Below are positions 9,842 through 21,400 of a DNA stretch of 39,534 bases, piece after piece; the stretch's first letter is position 1, and each line of letters opens with the position of its first letter. A program made the position numbers and the translations under genes. Where the stretch lies: positions 1 through 39,534 of the forward strand of contig NZ_CALJ01000089.1 in the NCBI RefSeq assembly GCF_000308315.1, in the 5' to 3' direction. This DNA comes from Legionella tunisiensis (GTDB lineage Bacteria; Pseudomonadota; Gammaproteobacteria; Legionellales; Legionellaceae). A model generated the notes under the pieces. It saw nothing but the letters and a program-made list of their open reading frames with translations, made no database searches and was not told the DNA's origin.

Positions 9842-10651
9842 TTGTCCCATATATTATTAATAGAAGATAATCTTGTTGCTGCCCGCCTGACTGAAATCAT
9901 TATTAAGCAAGCTGGTTGTCAATTTTCTTTTGCCATGAGCGGCGAACAAGCATTAGAACTGCTGCAAACAACTCTTTTTGATTTAATACTCACCGAGGTT
10001 AATTTGCCGGGAATTTCTGTTGAGCAAATGATTTTGGTAATTCGTGAGCGGGAAAAAGAGTTGTACCACACGCCAATCCCGATTATTGGTTTAACGGTGG
10101 ATATTCTTGAGCAAACAGAAAGTGATTATCTAAACGTAGGGTTAGCACAACTAATCAGAAAGCCCTTGCATTTACAGAGGATGCAAGAAATTATAAGGCA
10201 ATACATTCTTCCTACCGTCGATGGGATGGAGGAGGTTAAAAAATTGGTTACTGGCCGGCTGGGACATGATTTACCTGACACAGAAGAGCAATTATTTGCA
10301 TTAAATAACTTTCCTTTACTCGATAGCAATAGTGGGATCAGAATTCTGGGGGATGCTAAAGTTTTTGAAGAATTGCTCAAAGTCATGGTTGATGAGGCGA
10401 TCCCTGATGATAAAAAAGCGATTGAAGAAGCCCATGCTGTCGAAGATTGGTCTCTTATTGAAGAACTAGCTCATAAGATGAAAAGCGGTGCTTTATATTG
10501 TGGTACCATCAAAATGTTATACGCTTGTCAGTATTTGGAGCGTTATCGCAAAGCAGGTCATGCCCAATCACTGGAGAAACTTTACAAGCAGTTGCTGGAA
10601 GTACTCTCTGATACCACTTATGAGATTAAGAGATGGCTGAATAGTCACTGA
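9842..10651 (+). CDS. Receiver-HPt phosphorelay protein with Asp-to-Glu receiver
   Basis: A two-domain phosphorelay module without a kinase, as if detached from the end of a hybrid sensor kinase. Seen: receiver domain at residues about 3-122 with the acidic pair ED (8-9), the Thr in GLTV (85) and the Lys-Pro RKP (107-108). The phospho-acceptor position reads LILTEVNLPG, with Glu52 where Asp is expected. A C-terminal HPt domain (about 165-265) has the phospho-histidine motif AHKMKSGALYCG, His211. The start is TTG 9842, with GGAG 8 bases upstream; no ATG fits. Inference: the receiver may be a locked, phosphomimic-like or non-phosphorylatable form, while the HPt can still shuttle phosphate to or from another partner. 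Confidence 0.8.
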   Translation: MSHILLIEDNLVAARLTEIIIKQAGCQFSFAMSGEQALELLQTTLFDLILTEVNLPGISVEQMILVIREREKELYHTPIPIIGLTVDILEQTESDYLNVGLAQLIRKPLHLQRMQEIIRQYILPTVDGMEEVKKLVTGRLGHDLPDTEEQLFALNNFPLLDSNSGIRILGDAKVFEELLKVMVDEAIPDDKKAIEEAHAVEDWSLIEELAHKMKSGALYCGTIKMLYACQYLERYRKAGHAQSLEKLYKQLLEVLSDTTYEIKRWLNSH

Positions 10652-10710
10652 ATACCTGAGCGAACAGAAGTATATAAAGTTGCAAGCTTTATAATTGATA
10701 TAAGCACGCA

Positions 10711-12148
10711 TTAAGCCGTTGGCGCAGAGAATGAAATTTGAGAATTCTGTTGCAAGGCTTTCATGTTCAATTGAGTCAACCCATTTTGTAATCGTTCTGT
10801 CCATGACTCTAGCGATTTGCATGTTTCAATTTTATTTAATTTAAAAATTGTTCTGAAAATCCAATTTCCTCTATTAATAGTTTTCGTAAAGTTGGAGTAA
10901 TACCAGCCAATAGGCATCTTTTTGCACTAGTTGAGCAATTATTTGCTATAAACGAATACTTTTGGTTCGCTTCCTTCTGCATAGCGACGAAGACAGCTTC
11001 TTCATCAATATAAAACATTAATCCACTTTCGCTGGTTGGTAACCGAAAACAGCTATCTGGATGCCTGCCCTTTGTCTTGCATAATTCCTGCAAATAATAT
11101 TTTTTACGCTGTAGGTAATCGACTTGTTCTTTATACGTAGTTTGCATCTGATGGACAATGCTTATATCTCTATCCTGTATTATTTTCTCAGCTTGTTTAA
11201 TCGCATCTCGCAAATGATCAATTTTTACCACAACCTGAGTCAGGGCACGTTGGCATTTCTCCGTTTCTTCTGCGTAGGTCAATTGTAATTTTTGCAAACT
11301 TTCTTCAAAGAAATTCGCCTGATATTGCAATTCTGTTTGTTGCTCATTAAGGATTTCCATTTGTTGCTGAACGAGAATAAGCTCTTTACCAGTTTTCAGA
11401 TCCGGATTGGAAATTTTTGTGAGATAATGATGTTTTCTGCCAAGAAAATCCATTTTCTTGGCATTATCAGTAACACGATGCTTGATGTTGACCCGCTCAT
11501 CTTCTAATAGCGTTTTATCCATCTGATACTCGGCTGATAAGCTATTCAATTTACTCTTTTAACAGAGACTCTTCTTGCTCTAATTGTTCAATTTCAACCA
11601 ATAAATTGGTCTTTATTTCCAGATTGGACTCCAATTCACTAGCTTCTGCAGCTAAAGCTAAATTGGCTTCTTTTTCAATTTGCAGTTTATCCAGGTCTGG
11701 TACTTGATGTTGAATAACCAATAGCTGCCCCAGCTCTTCACGCTCCATATCAGAATAATGGTGAGCAAACTCGGGTTCTACACCTTTGCTGCCAGAACCA
11801 AGATGCATAAGATGTAATACATCTTTTACCAAATTCGCTGCGCTTGGCTTCAGATCAGGCCAGAAACTATGGGACATTGTGGCACTTCTAATTTTCCTGG
11901 GTATAGTAAGCACGCTCTTTCCCCTTAACAAGCGTAGGAACGACACGTAGAGTTTTATCCACTAATGGGGATTTTGAATGTAATAACTGTTCATAAGCAT
12001 TTGATCTTTCATCAAGAGTAAGCTGAAAATTGGCATGGCCAACATTTTCATTTTCCCTTTGTGTAGCGACTAAAGGGGCAAAAATATTATGATTGATCTT
12101 TTTCCCAAAAATTTGCGCTGTTGGTAACCAAATATTGACTGTTATCAT
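10711..12148 (-). CDS. Effector-like protein, possible permuted papain-fold thiol hydrolase (several frame breaks)
   Basis: After joining frames this is one protein of about 479 residues. Seen: MITVNIWLPTAQIFGKKI, then ENVGHANFQLTL with a possible catalytic His, then HSFWPDLKPS and GVEPEFAHHYSDMEREEL. A coiled coil fills about residues 160-340 (QQQMEILNEQQTELQYQANF and following). Near the C-terminus FIANNCSTSAKRCLLAGI offers a possible catalytic Cys. A GHA motif early and NNCS late is the order seen in permuted NlpC/P60-PPPDE-like thiol hydrolases; the assignment is inference. Frame breaks are near 11,895, 11,560 and 10,855; after the last, FKLNKIETCKSLESW runs to the stop at 10711. A ribosome site (AAGAGGAT) precedes ATG 12148. 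The PmrA-like box upstream and divergent giant effector-like gene support a Dot/Icm-substrate role. Confidence 0.6.
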
Positions 12149-12154
12149 AACAGT
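12138..12154 (-). promoter_or_regulatory. 17-bp palindrome spanning the start codon
   Basis: ACTGTTAT-C-ATAACAGT is a perfect inverted repeat with 8-base arms and a single central base. It straddles the ATG of the minus-strand effector-like gene (12146-12148). It could be an operator, or an mRNA hairpin that hides the start codon. Confidence 0.45.
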
Positions 12155-12193
12155 TATCCTCTTGGATGATTAAAGGGGGAGGGAAAACTAGCT

Positions 12194-12199
12194 ATATTA
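12194..12199 (-). promoter_or_regulatory. Candidate -10 element for the minus-strand effector-like gene
   Basis: On the minus strand the sequence reads TAATAT, a 5/6 match to the sigma-70 -10 hexamer, 12 bases downstream of the second CTTAAG half-site and about 45 bases before the ATG. No good -35 hexamer is present, which fits an activator-dependent promoter. Confidence 0.45.
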
Positions 12200-12206
12200 T
12201 GATCAG

Positions 12207-12233
12207 GATTTCTTAAGGATTTCTTAAGGATTT
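12207..12233. promoter_or_regulatory. PmrA-like box: tandem CTTAAG half-sites, 11-bp period
   Basis: The sequence holds CTTAAG (12212-12217), five bases, CTTAAG (12223-12228), as part of a tandem repeat of CTTAAGGATTT with a third GGATTT at 12207-12212. Known: PmrA of enteric bacteria binds CTTAAG-N5-CTTAAG, and Legionella PmrA sites have TTAA-containing half-sites with the same 11-bp period upstream of many Dot/Icm effector genes. Because CTTAAG is itself palindromic the box can serve both divergent genes. An adjacent ATTTAAC-N5-GTTAAAT inverted repeat lies at 12230-12248. Confidence 0.6.
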
Positions 12234-12439
12234 AACGAAATGTTAAATCGCTCTCTTTGCCTCTGGCCTTTTTAGTTCCTCTATAATAACATGTCCGATT
12301 TTTAATCTATCAAATTTCAATTAATACAGTCTAATGAGTCTATAATCAGATAGGGATTAATTTTACCTTAATAATTAGAGGTTAAAATTACATATATCTA
12401 TAGAAATATATAAAAAGCAACCGCTCGCGAGGTTCCAAT

Positions 12440-15400
12440 ATGGCGTATTGCAAGAAATTTATCGATGGTATTAACGCGATTAATTTTTCTGAAAAATCAG
12501 TTGGTATCGTTAAAAATGCTTTAATAGCCTATACTTACCAAGAGTTAGCCGAAGAATCGAAAGCAATTGAAGCACGCTTGGAACATTTACCTGAGAGTAT
12601 TGAAGGTAATGAGTCTGCTAATGAGCAATTAGCACTCTATAAAGAAAAGCAGCAGAAAATTAACCTAGATATTAAAGCCCGCATGCTAGGTCTTCAAGAA
12701 TCAGTCAAAGTAAATTTGGATGAGCCTATAGTCTTGGGTGATATAGCCGTTTTTATTAGCGAATTTTCTCAAAATTTCCGTAATATCAGACACTTAGCTG
12801 ATACTCTTTCCGATGCTCCTGCCGCCGTTAAAAAATTGCAAACCAATCTCTATGTTGAAATGTTGGCCAAACTTGGGCAAGCAGAACAAGAAGAACAATT
12901 GCAGACTTTATCGCTGGATAATATTAAGGACATGATAGAGCAAGCGACTTTAATGTATGAAAATAAACCGGATGATGTGCAACTACGGAATCAATGCCAA
13001 AGACTCGCACAGATGGGATTCTATGAGATGGTTCGCCGTGATTGTGCAAAAGTAGAAGTCGCTGAATCGGCACAATATGCCCAATACCAAGAAGTTCTTT
13101 CCGGTTTACGCACCAAATTACCTAATGTAAAAACCTCGGCGATTATCGATAATTTAAGCCAATATAAAGATAGCAATGGGCATTCTGTTGCGGATTTACT
13201 AGCTGACGTAGAAGGCAAATTAAAAATAACGCAAAAAGGTGATTGGGATAAGGCAGCTAAAATCAGTATGGTCAAAGAAAGAAAAGCACTCTTTGACCAA
13301 TTAAGATTTGGCCAAGAAGATCGTAGAGAATATGCAAGAAAAATCCAAGGCAACCTTACACGTGATTTGTTCTGGGCAAGAAATATCCGAGATGTAGAGC
13401 TGTTTACTAAAAGTACAACATCTGATGAAGTGTTTACTAGTTTGGCTGAGGGGCGTTTATTAAAAAAAGCAAGCAAAAGTACTTTTAAATTTCAGCAGGC
13501 TAAGCATAAGAGTGCTGACCTAGTTCTTAAAAAATTGGAAGAAGGGCTGGCGGGGGTGTGGGATGCTCGAAAAGGTCTCGGTATTAAAACTGGTAATTCA
13601 ATAGAAAAATTCACTGAGACCGGTCTCCGAAATGATAAAACACTAATCAAGGAATGTGTAAAAGACATATTTGCCGGACATGCAGGTACTCCTACAGTGC
13701 AGGTTTCTCCAAATGGTAAAATAACTGTCAATTTGTATTATTTCGACATGAAACCTGCTTTCCTAGATGCTATTTATAACGTTATTAAAAAGAATGGCGG
13801 TTTTGGCCGGGATTTCAGGCCAATGTTCGCGAGCTTTACTGGCTTAACGGACATCACCGACCACCTTCATCGCCAATCTATCACGGGAGATTCTGTCGAA
13901 GATATTCAGAGACAGCTTACTCGTTTAGATGTTGATGGAGAAGAAGCACTAGCTTATCAAACGGCCTTGGACCTAATTAAAGATAGCATTCCCGAAAAGA
14001 GTGTTAAAATTAGTAAAGCAGGATTAGGTGACGGTGAGTTACTGTTACGCAAGCTATTGGAATTACAATCTATATGTGGTGTAAAAGCGGTTCAAGACGC
14101 TATTAATGCTCCCACCCCACTAGTTAAATCTGAAACTTTATTAGAACTCGAAGAAGCCTTTAAATTGGTGGCTGCCGGTAAATATAAAGCAGCCCTAGAA
14201 GTTCCAGGAATTGCTGCTAGTACAGAGGACGCATACACGAAAATTGCTTTATTAGATGAAAGAGAGTTAGATAAACGTGTTGCACCTATTGTTAGCAAAG
14301 CAAAAATAATGACTGCTTCTGCCCAAGAAAGGCGTGAAAAAGTACGGCAACTTGAAGAGGCGTTTCAATCAGAAGAAGACGTTGCTGCCAAAGTAGAAGC
14401 GGTCTTTTTAGCCGAATACGAGGCAATGGCACCTACCTTGAAATTAGATGTCCTCGGTATCGAACGTATGAAAGCTGAGATTAAGGGCATGGCAATCGAT
14501 ACGGTTCGTTTAATCGAGCGTACTCGAAAAGGTGAGCCGGCTATAACAAAGTCTGAGCAAGATGCGTATTTTTCTATTGTGCAAAAAATTGCAGATGCTA
14601 TAAAACCCACAGACATTATTGATGTACGATTTAAAGTAAAGCATTCAGCAACAGGTCCGATTACTATTCAGGTGTTAAATTCAGCTGGAGAGCCAGTTGA
14701 AGGTAGCCCCGTTGCAGTGAATTTAGGTTCAACAAAACTCCCTTATTCTTTGGTAAAACCACCAGGGGGAGAGTTTATTTTTCCTACGGTGGTAGTCGGG
14801 GTGTAATTGCACCTTTCGAGGGTTTGGATGAAGCTTATGCTGGGCCTGGTGGAAAGAAAGGTCGTTTATTTACCCACAGCAGGCTCTTGGGTGTTGGTCA
14901 ATACGGTTCAGTGAAAGAGGTTGAAAGTCTACTGGTTGGTTTAAACCAGGTAGTTAAAAAAGGCTATGTACCGGGAACTGATCCAACTTTTGATCCCAAG
15001 AGTCGCGATGAGTTGAGAACACGCCCTATTACCGCACGGGATGATCCTCTTTATCGCATAGAAAGTGATGTTTTGCAAAATCTTTCTGAAGCCGAAAATG
15101 CACGAAAGGGGGCTTTATCGGGAGGCACTCAATACTGGATAGAAAAAGATAAACCTAGAAAGGCTGGAAAGTTATTTGCCAAGGATAAAACGCCAGAACA
15201 GTATCAGATTTTAACTGAACGGGCAAAGGGTGATAGTTTAGCGGATATAACCAATGCTCAATTAAACCTTTACACAAAGGGAGCGCTTGAATATCACGAT
15301 CCTTCGAAGCGACCCGAGAAAGTGAAGGGGCAAGCGTTTACTGATTTGAAAGAGACAGTTGCTTTATCCCAAGCCATTGTGAGGGAAGCCCAAAAATTTG

Positions 15401-18400
15401 AGGCTTTAAAGTTTAGCCATAATGATATCAAACCAGAAAATTTCCTCTATAAGAGAAATCCGGATGGTACTTATCAAGTCAAATACATTGACTGGGCAAC
15501 TGGTGGATTTATAAAAAATTACGAAGGTTCCAAAATCGAAGTCAGCGATATTTTTGACGAAAAATTTGGTCTTAATCTCCCAACAAAAGTAGTCAAGAAG
15601 GAAGTATATCATGATGCTAACGGGGATTTTGTTGAAAGATGTATAGATGCTGATGGGCGTTTTGTTCAAAAGAAAGAGAATGGCGAGATAATTTTTGGGG
15701 TTAAACCAACCTTACAAATTTTACATGGCGCACGTAATGGAACTCTGCCTTATATCAGTCCCCAAGTATTAGGAGAGGATCGGAGCGCTATACCGTTATC
15801 AGCAAGTAGTGCTCCTGATCCCAGCAAAAATACGGTATTGGATAAACCTGAAGATCCTCATATGGATGATTGGTCATTAACTGCAATGGCTTTTGGTATA
15901 TGCAATCGCCAGGCTTATTTTAGCCTTGTTAAAGGACGGGCAGTCGGGGATTATGTTATTCCTAGAGTTTTAGCCGCTGATGGAAAAGATCCTCAAGGAT
16001 TAGCAATTACGGATTGGAGAGAGTTTAACAAATATTTTGCTTGCGATGGGAATGAGATTACTGCACAGGATATTGAAACGGGTGCTGCTTATACTAAAAA
16101 AGATGCGGTCATGTTCATTCCATCTAACCAACGTGAAGGTTCACCTCTACATCTCTATCGCCGTTTGCAAGCCTTACAACAATCATTGACAGAAGCTGCT
16201 CTTCTTAAAGGAGCTCAAAGTCCAGAGAAAAAACTTATCGATAAGATCGATGCAATTCTCACCGATGCTCGGGCAGTAGTTGCTAGTGGTGTGGGTTATA
16301 ATAAAGCCCAATTACAAGAAAAATTGGCAGCAGCACAGCAATGTATTAATGATTATGAAAAATTAAATGATCTGGGTCACCAACAAGTCTTGGCAAAAGG
16401 CGAGATCCTACAATCTGTGCTCACAAAAATCACAGCGAAATACCGTTTATTGGAGAGTTCAGGCGGAACAAAGCATCTGGATGTCTTGTTTAATTATCCT
16501 AGTAATGAGACCCAAGTTGGACAAGTAAAAGGTGTTTTAGACAAATTTCTACCTGAAGAAGATGTTTTTCGCCTCTTTTTGGACGACAGTGCAACCTTCC
16601 CTGACTTGCTAAAAAATTGTATTGCCCAGGGTCAAAACGAACTTCTAAAACATGTACTCGGCAAAATTACTACAGAAAATCCTGAGAACGCGCAGAGGTT
16701 GATTGCTGTTGTAAAAAGAGACGGCCTATTACACTATGCTGCGGAACATGGCATGACTGACGTTTTCAACAGTTTAGTTGAAACGTTAAAAAGAGCAGGC
16801 GCTTCTGAAACAGAAATATTCAAGTTAATGATGCAGGAATATGGCCCTGCTGATTCGGGCCGCCTTGAGAGTGCTCCCCATATTAAATGGGCAACCAATT
16901 GTTTCCATATTGCTGTCCGCAATAATAATAGAGCGCAATTAGACACTATCTTAGCCTTATTCCCGAATGAGGAAGCAGAGAAGTTAGTTGAAGAAGCAAT
17001 TAGTAAGCTTGTTGCACCTGAGACATTAGAGGAACTAGTTGTGGCTACCACTAATGCGCCTTTCAAAGCATTAGAGGGCTGTGCTGAGTTAAATCTGACA
17101 GACCATGCCTATAAATCGCTGCAGAAAGTCGCAGCAACGCGTTTGCTACTTCTACAAGGAAAGAAAAAGAGGTTGATGCTGCGGGAGAAAATCTGAAGTG
17201 GGCGAGAGCAATTGCTGCTTTTGCTAGTGAAATTGGTGAGGGTAGACATGATGAGCAATTGTCCTCCTTAGGGAAAGGCACTTTCTCTTCCTATGCACAT
17301 AAAAGGCTCAAAGAAATAGATGGAACGCTTTCGCTTCAACGTTCAACCTTCTCTGAGGAGCTGTATCAGTCTGCAATAATGACGATAGCTACGGAGCGTA
17401 GGCAACAGAAAGTAGCAGAAGACCTTGGACAAGCAGCACTAGTACTTGATGAGGTAACCAAGAATGTAATTGGAAGCGCTGAATTAGCTGTTGCTATTGC
17501 TAAGCTGGCTGAGGCAATTGCTGCTGGTCAATATGATAAAGATGTGGATGCGCTAAAAACGCTAGGCGGAGGACAAGCTCTCGCTATACGGGAACTTAAA
17601 GGTATCGATAATACCTTAACCATTGACGCTCTTACTTCAGAACAATATAAATTAATAGAGACTGCGGCAGTGCAACGCGCGGAGCAAAAAGAAGCCTTAG
17701 CTGCTGCGAAAGAAGCTGCCAAGCTTGCTGCGGGCGATAACCTTAAGGCCATTAAAGAGTCTCTGCATCTTTGTGCAGTGCTTGGTAATAAGACCTTATT
17801 TAATCAAATTATTGCTAAATACAATGCATTAAATCCTGAGCCCGAAAAAAGAATTGATGCAAAAACTATCCTGGCAATTCTACTGCCACCTGATGGTACT
17901 TCGCCTTACCATCTATTCATGCGCGATGAAGGTACGCAAGAACTTGCGTGGGCAGCGGACAATAAAGAACTTGCTAAAGTTTTTCTATTAGAAGCACCGG
18001 TTCATACAGATGCTTACCCGCTCTTAATTGCAGCAAAAAACGGTAATTTTGCGGGCGTGAAAGAATTAATTCGGCTGGGGGAAACGCTCGAGTTATCTGC
18101 CGAAGAATGGACAGCACTTTTTAAACAAAGGGATGAGAGCGGTAAAACCCTGCTCAATTATGTCTTAGAACAAGAGCAGTTTACTTTCCTAACGGAATTG
18201 CTTGCTAAAATTAAAACACACAGTGGCGATACGGCTGAAAAGACTTTAGTTCATCTTCTGAGTAATCCACATCCGGTTAATCCGCTCAAAAACTATTTAG
18301 CGGCTGAAAAAAGCGAAGCAAAACAATTTAAAATGGTAAAAGAATTACTCGATGCAGTTTGCGCTAAAGCGAATCCTCTGAAACCAGAGCTAGAGCAGGC

Positions 18401-21400
18401 ACGTCTAGTCGCTTTATTGGTTAATAAAGATTGGTTACTTGAAAAAGCTCAAAATGAGACGCATCACGAGGCTTTAAAGGAATTATTACATAGTGACGCG
18501 CTGTCTATTCCTTTCCGAAGAGGTCTTTTCGCCAAATTAGAAAAAGATGCCAAATCTCCTTCTGTTGAAAAACGTTTTATAAAGACTTACTTGATGATGT
18601 GAGTCCTCGTATAGAAATTCCGATGGTCCCAATAGTTGCTATCCAGTTACCACCAGGGATCATGCAAGAAGTCGCCAGACAAACAAGCGATTTGAATGAG
18701 TTGATTGCGGCTTTGGCGAGTGATCGGGAGGCGGTTAGAGAGCTGCAGGAGCAGGTTGAAGAGTTAACGGAAGCGCAGGAGAGTTTAGCCGAAGAGTTAC
18801 GCCTTGAGAAATTGGCGGTTGCTGAAGCAAGAGAAACCCAGGTCAAGACAGCGAAACAACTGCAAGAAACGGAATCGACTGTTCATCGCCTGGAAGAAGA
18901 CGCGGAGCGCTTGATAGCGACGCATAATGAGAAGGTCGAATTACTGGAAAAAGCGATTGCGAAGAAGGATGAGGCTTCTGAGCAAGCGGCCCTTGATCTT
19001 GAGCAAGAGCGCCTGGAGCATCGCAATGCGCTGGATGATTTGGCAAGCCGCTTAAGCACAGCAGAAAATACACGTGATGAATTGTCAGAGAAACTTGAGA
19101 AGCAATCCATTGAATTGCAATCAAGTATTTTGAATGCAGAGCGCTTGAGCAAAGAGGTATTGAGTTTAGAATCACGCAACAGTGACTTGCAAAAGGAATT
19201 GTCTTCTTCGAAAGATGAGACGGAAGAAGTACGCAGTAAGATGCAATTGGCTCTGGAGAAGCAACTTGCAGCGACCAATTTAGCGAAACAAGAGGCTTCA
19301 ACGCATTTGGAATCATTGGAATCGCTGCGTGTAGAGCACTCCAAACAGAGTTTGCGTGTAGAAGAACTGGAAGCCACTAACAGCGAACTGCACGATCAGA
19401 TAGAAGAAATCTCAGAAATTGTTCGACAAAAAGACCTGGAAATTCAAGCAGAAAGGCGAGAGAAAGAACAGCAGGAGCTTCTTGCAGCAGAAAGATTAGT
19501 GGAATTACAACGACTTCAAGAAACTTTAAGAGCAGTCGCTGAACAAAAAGCGCTGCTTGTGCTTAAACCTCTCATTGAAACTAGTAGAGACGTAGATTTA
19601 TTAAACGCTATTTGTGATGAAGACAAAGCGGAGTTAGATTTGGCTGCTATTGGCTGGAATGGGTATGCTGCTGAAGTAGCGGCTATTGGAGATATTGCTT
19701 GGCAACAAATTGAAAATGCAGCAGATCTACGTCTAACAGCTCTAAGTCAACAGGCAAGTAATGCATTAAAAGCCAAAATTCAAGATAGTACAGATTTGGT
19801 AGCCTTGCGTGGAATTGCTGATGCTGAAAGCAATGATGAGTTAGAAGTAGGAGCTGGTTTTGATGAGCATGTAGGATTTTTGCGAGGAGTTGATGCCTAT
19901 GAAGCCATCAAAGACGAGGCAGAACTTCGATTAGCAACTTTAGATCTGGAAGCGCAAGACGCTTTAATAGCAGCAATTAATGATAGTCATGATGCCGCCC
20001 TACTAGATCGAGTTGCTAATGTTGATAGCAATGTTGATTTGAGAGGAACTGGTTTAACTGTTGGTCATGTAGATGCCTTGAACAGGCTCGATGCCTATAT
20101 GGATATTAAGGCCGTAGCTCAAGAACGTATAGATGCTAATCAAGATGCAATTGTAGCTCTGACAGACTTTATCAACGGATGCGAGGATGCGCAATTTCTG
20201 GAAGCGGTTACCAGAGTTACAACAAATGGGCGTTTAGAAGCGGCTTTTGATCTGTTTGGTAAAGGTAATGCCGATCATTTGCAAGCCCTGATTAAAGTGG
20301 ATGCTTATACGCAATTTGTTGACTTGGCAAGGGCACGTTTGCTTGCCTTGGATGCTGCAAGGCATCGCCGACCGGATGAACCTGATCCAAGAATCATAGC
20401 GCAGGAAAAAGCTGTTCATGCTTTGAAAAGAGAGATTGCTATCAGTAAGGATGGGCGCTTACTGACAGAGATTGCAAGAGCAACTAGCAATGAAGAATTA
20501 AATCACAATTGGCATCAACTTGATGAACTTAATCTACATAATATTCAGGCTTTAGTACAAGATGATGCGTATGAACGGGTTCGTGATGCGGCGGACGCAC
20601 GACTTGATTTTCTGGTCGCAGACCGTAATCAAAAGAGAGATAAATATGCAGATCCTATGCAATATGCCGCAACCTTATTGGCTGATGAGACTACATTAAA
20701 GGGCATTAATCAACGTGTAGGCGCTATTGGTACTGTTGATAAGAAGGTACGTAGTGAATTACGGCAATTAGGGGCTATGAATCCTATGCATTGGTTTAGT
20801 CCTGCTTTCCGAGGAGCAGCCAAGAAAAATGCAATAGCGATGGAAGCTCATTTCACTGCATTGGCAACGACTTGTAAAGTGATAGTGGATTATCTTGTCC
20901 CGCTGCGTAATGAATTAAATGAGCAACTCGCTAGTATTCCGGCTGATACGAGTATGTTTTCTCAGGAGCAAAGGAGTGCACTGGAAGGGCGTCGGGCTCT
21001 CTTAAATAGGTATTTGGAAAAAGTAGACGCAGAATTAGAACTCTATAAACCAGTGTATGAGCAATTGTACGGTGATCCAAGAGCGCGCGAGCAGGTCTTG
21101 AAGGATGGTATATTAAAAACCATTCGAAGAGCAAAAACCGATGAGGGAGCTCTTGAGGTATTTCCTTTCAAGAGTGCTACCCAAGATCATCTGATGGACG
21201 AAAGAGCCGCTCATTTTAGAGCAGGCTATACATCGAGTGCAACGGCAGTTAGTGCCAGATCCACGACCTTGGGTTTGGGTGCTCATCAAGCTCGATATGC
21301 GGCAGGTGATGCATTTAAAGCAGGGCATTTTAGAGAACATACTATTAATCCCGATGCGGCACGTACCGGGCGATATTCTGGTTGTTATATTGAAGAGAGA

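Noticed and set aside
12372-12394. Second PmrA-like site (CTTAATAAT followed by GGTTAAAAT)
   Set aside because: The spacing between half-sites is 14 rather than 11 bases, so it does not fit the PmrA pattern.
13021-13476. Minus-strand open frame of 151 codons inside the giant gene
   Set aside because: It is Ser-rich shadow coding opposite a long, plausible gene, with no start signals.
18843-19377. Overlapping minus-strand open frames of 157 and 164 codons opposite the coiled-coil region
   Set aside because: They are antisense shadows of a repetitive Glu/Lys/Leu-rich coding region, Ser/Cys-rich with no ribosome site and no family resemblance.
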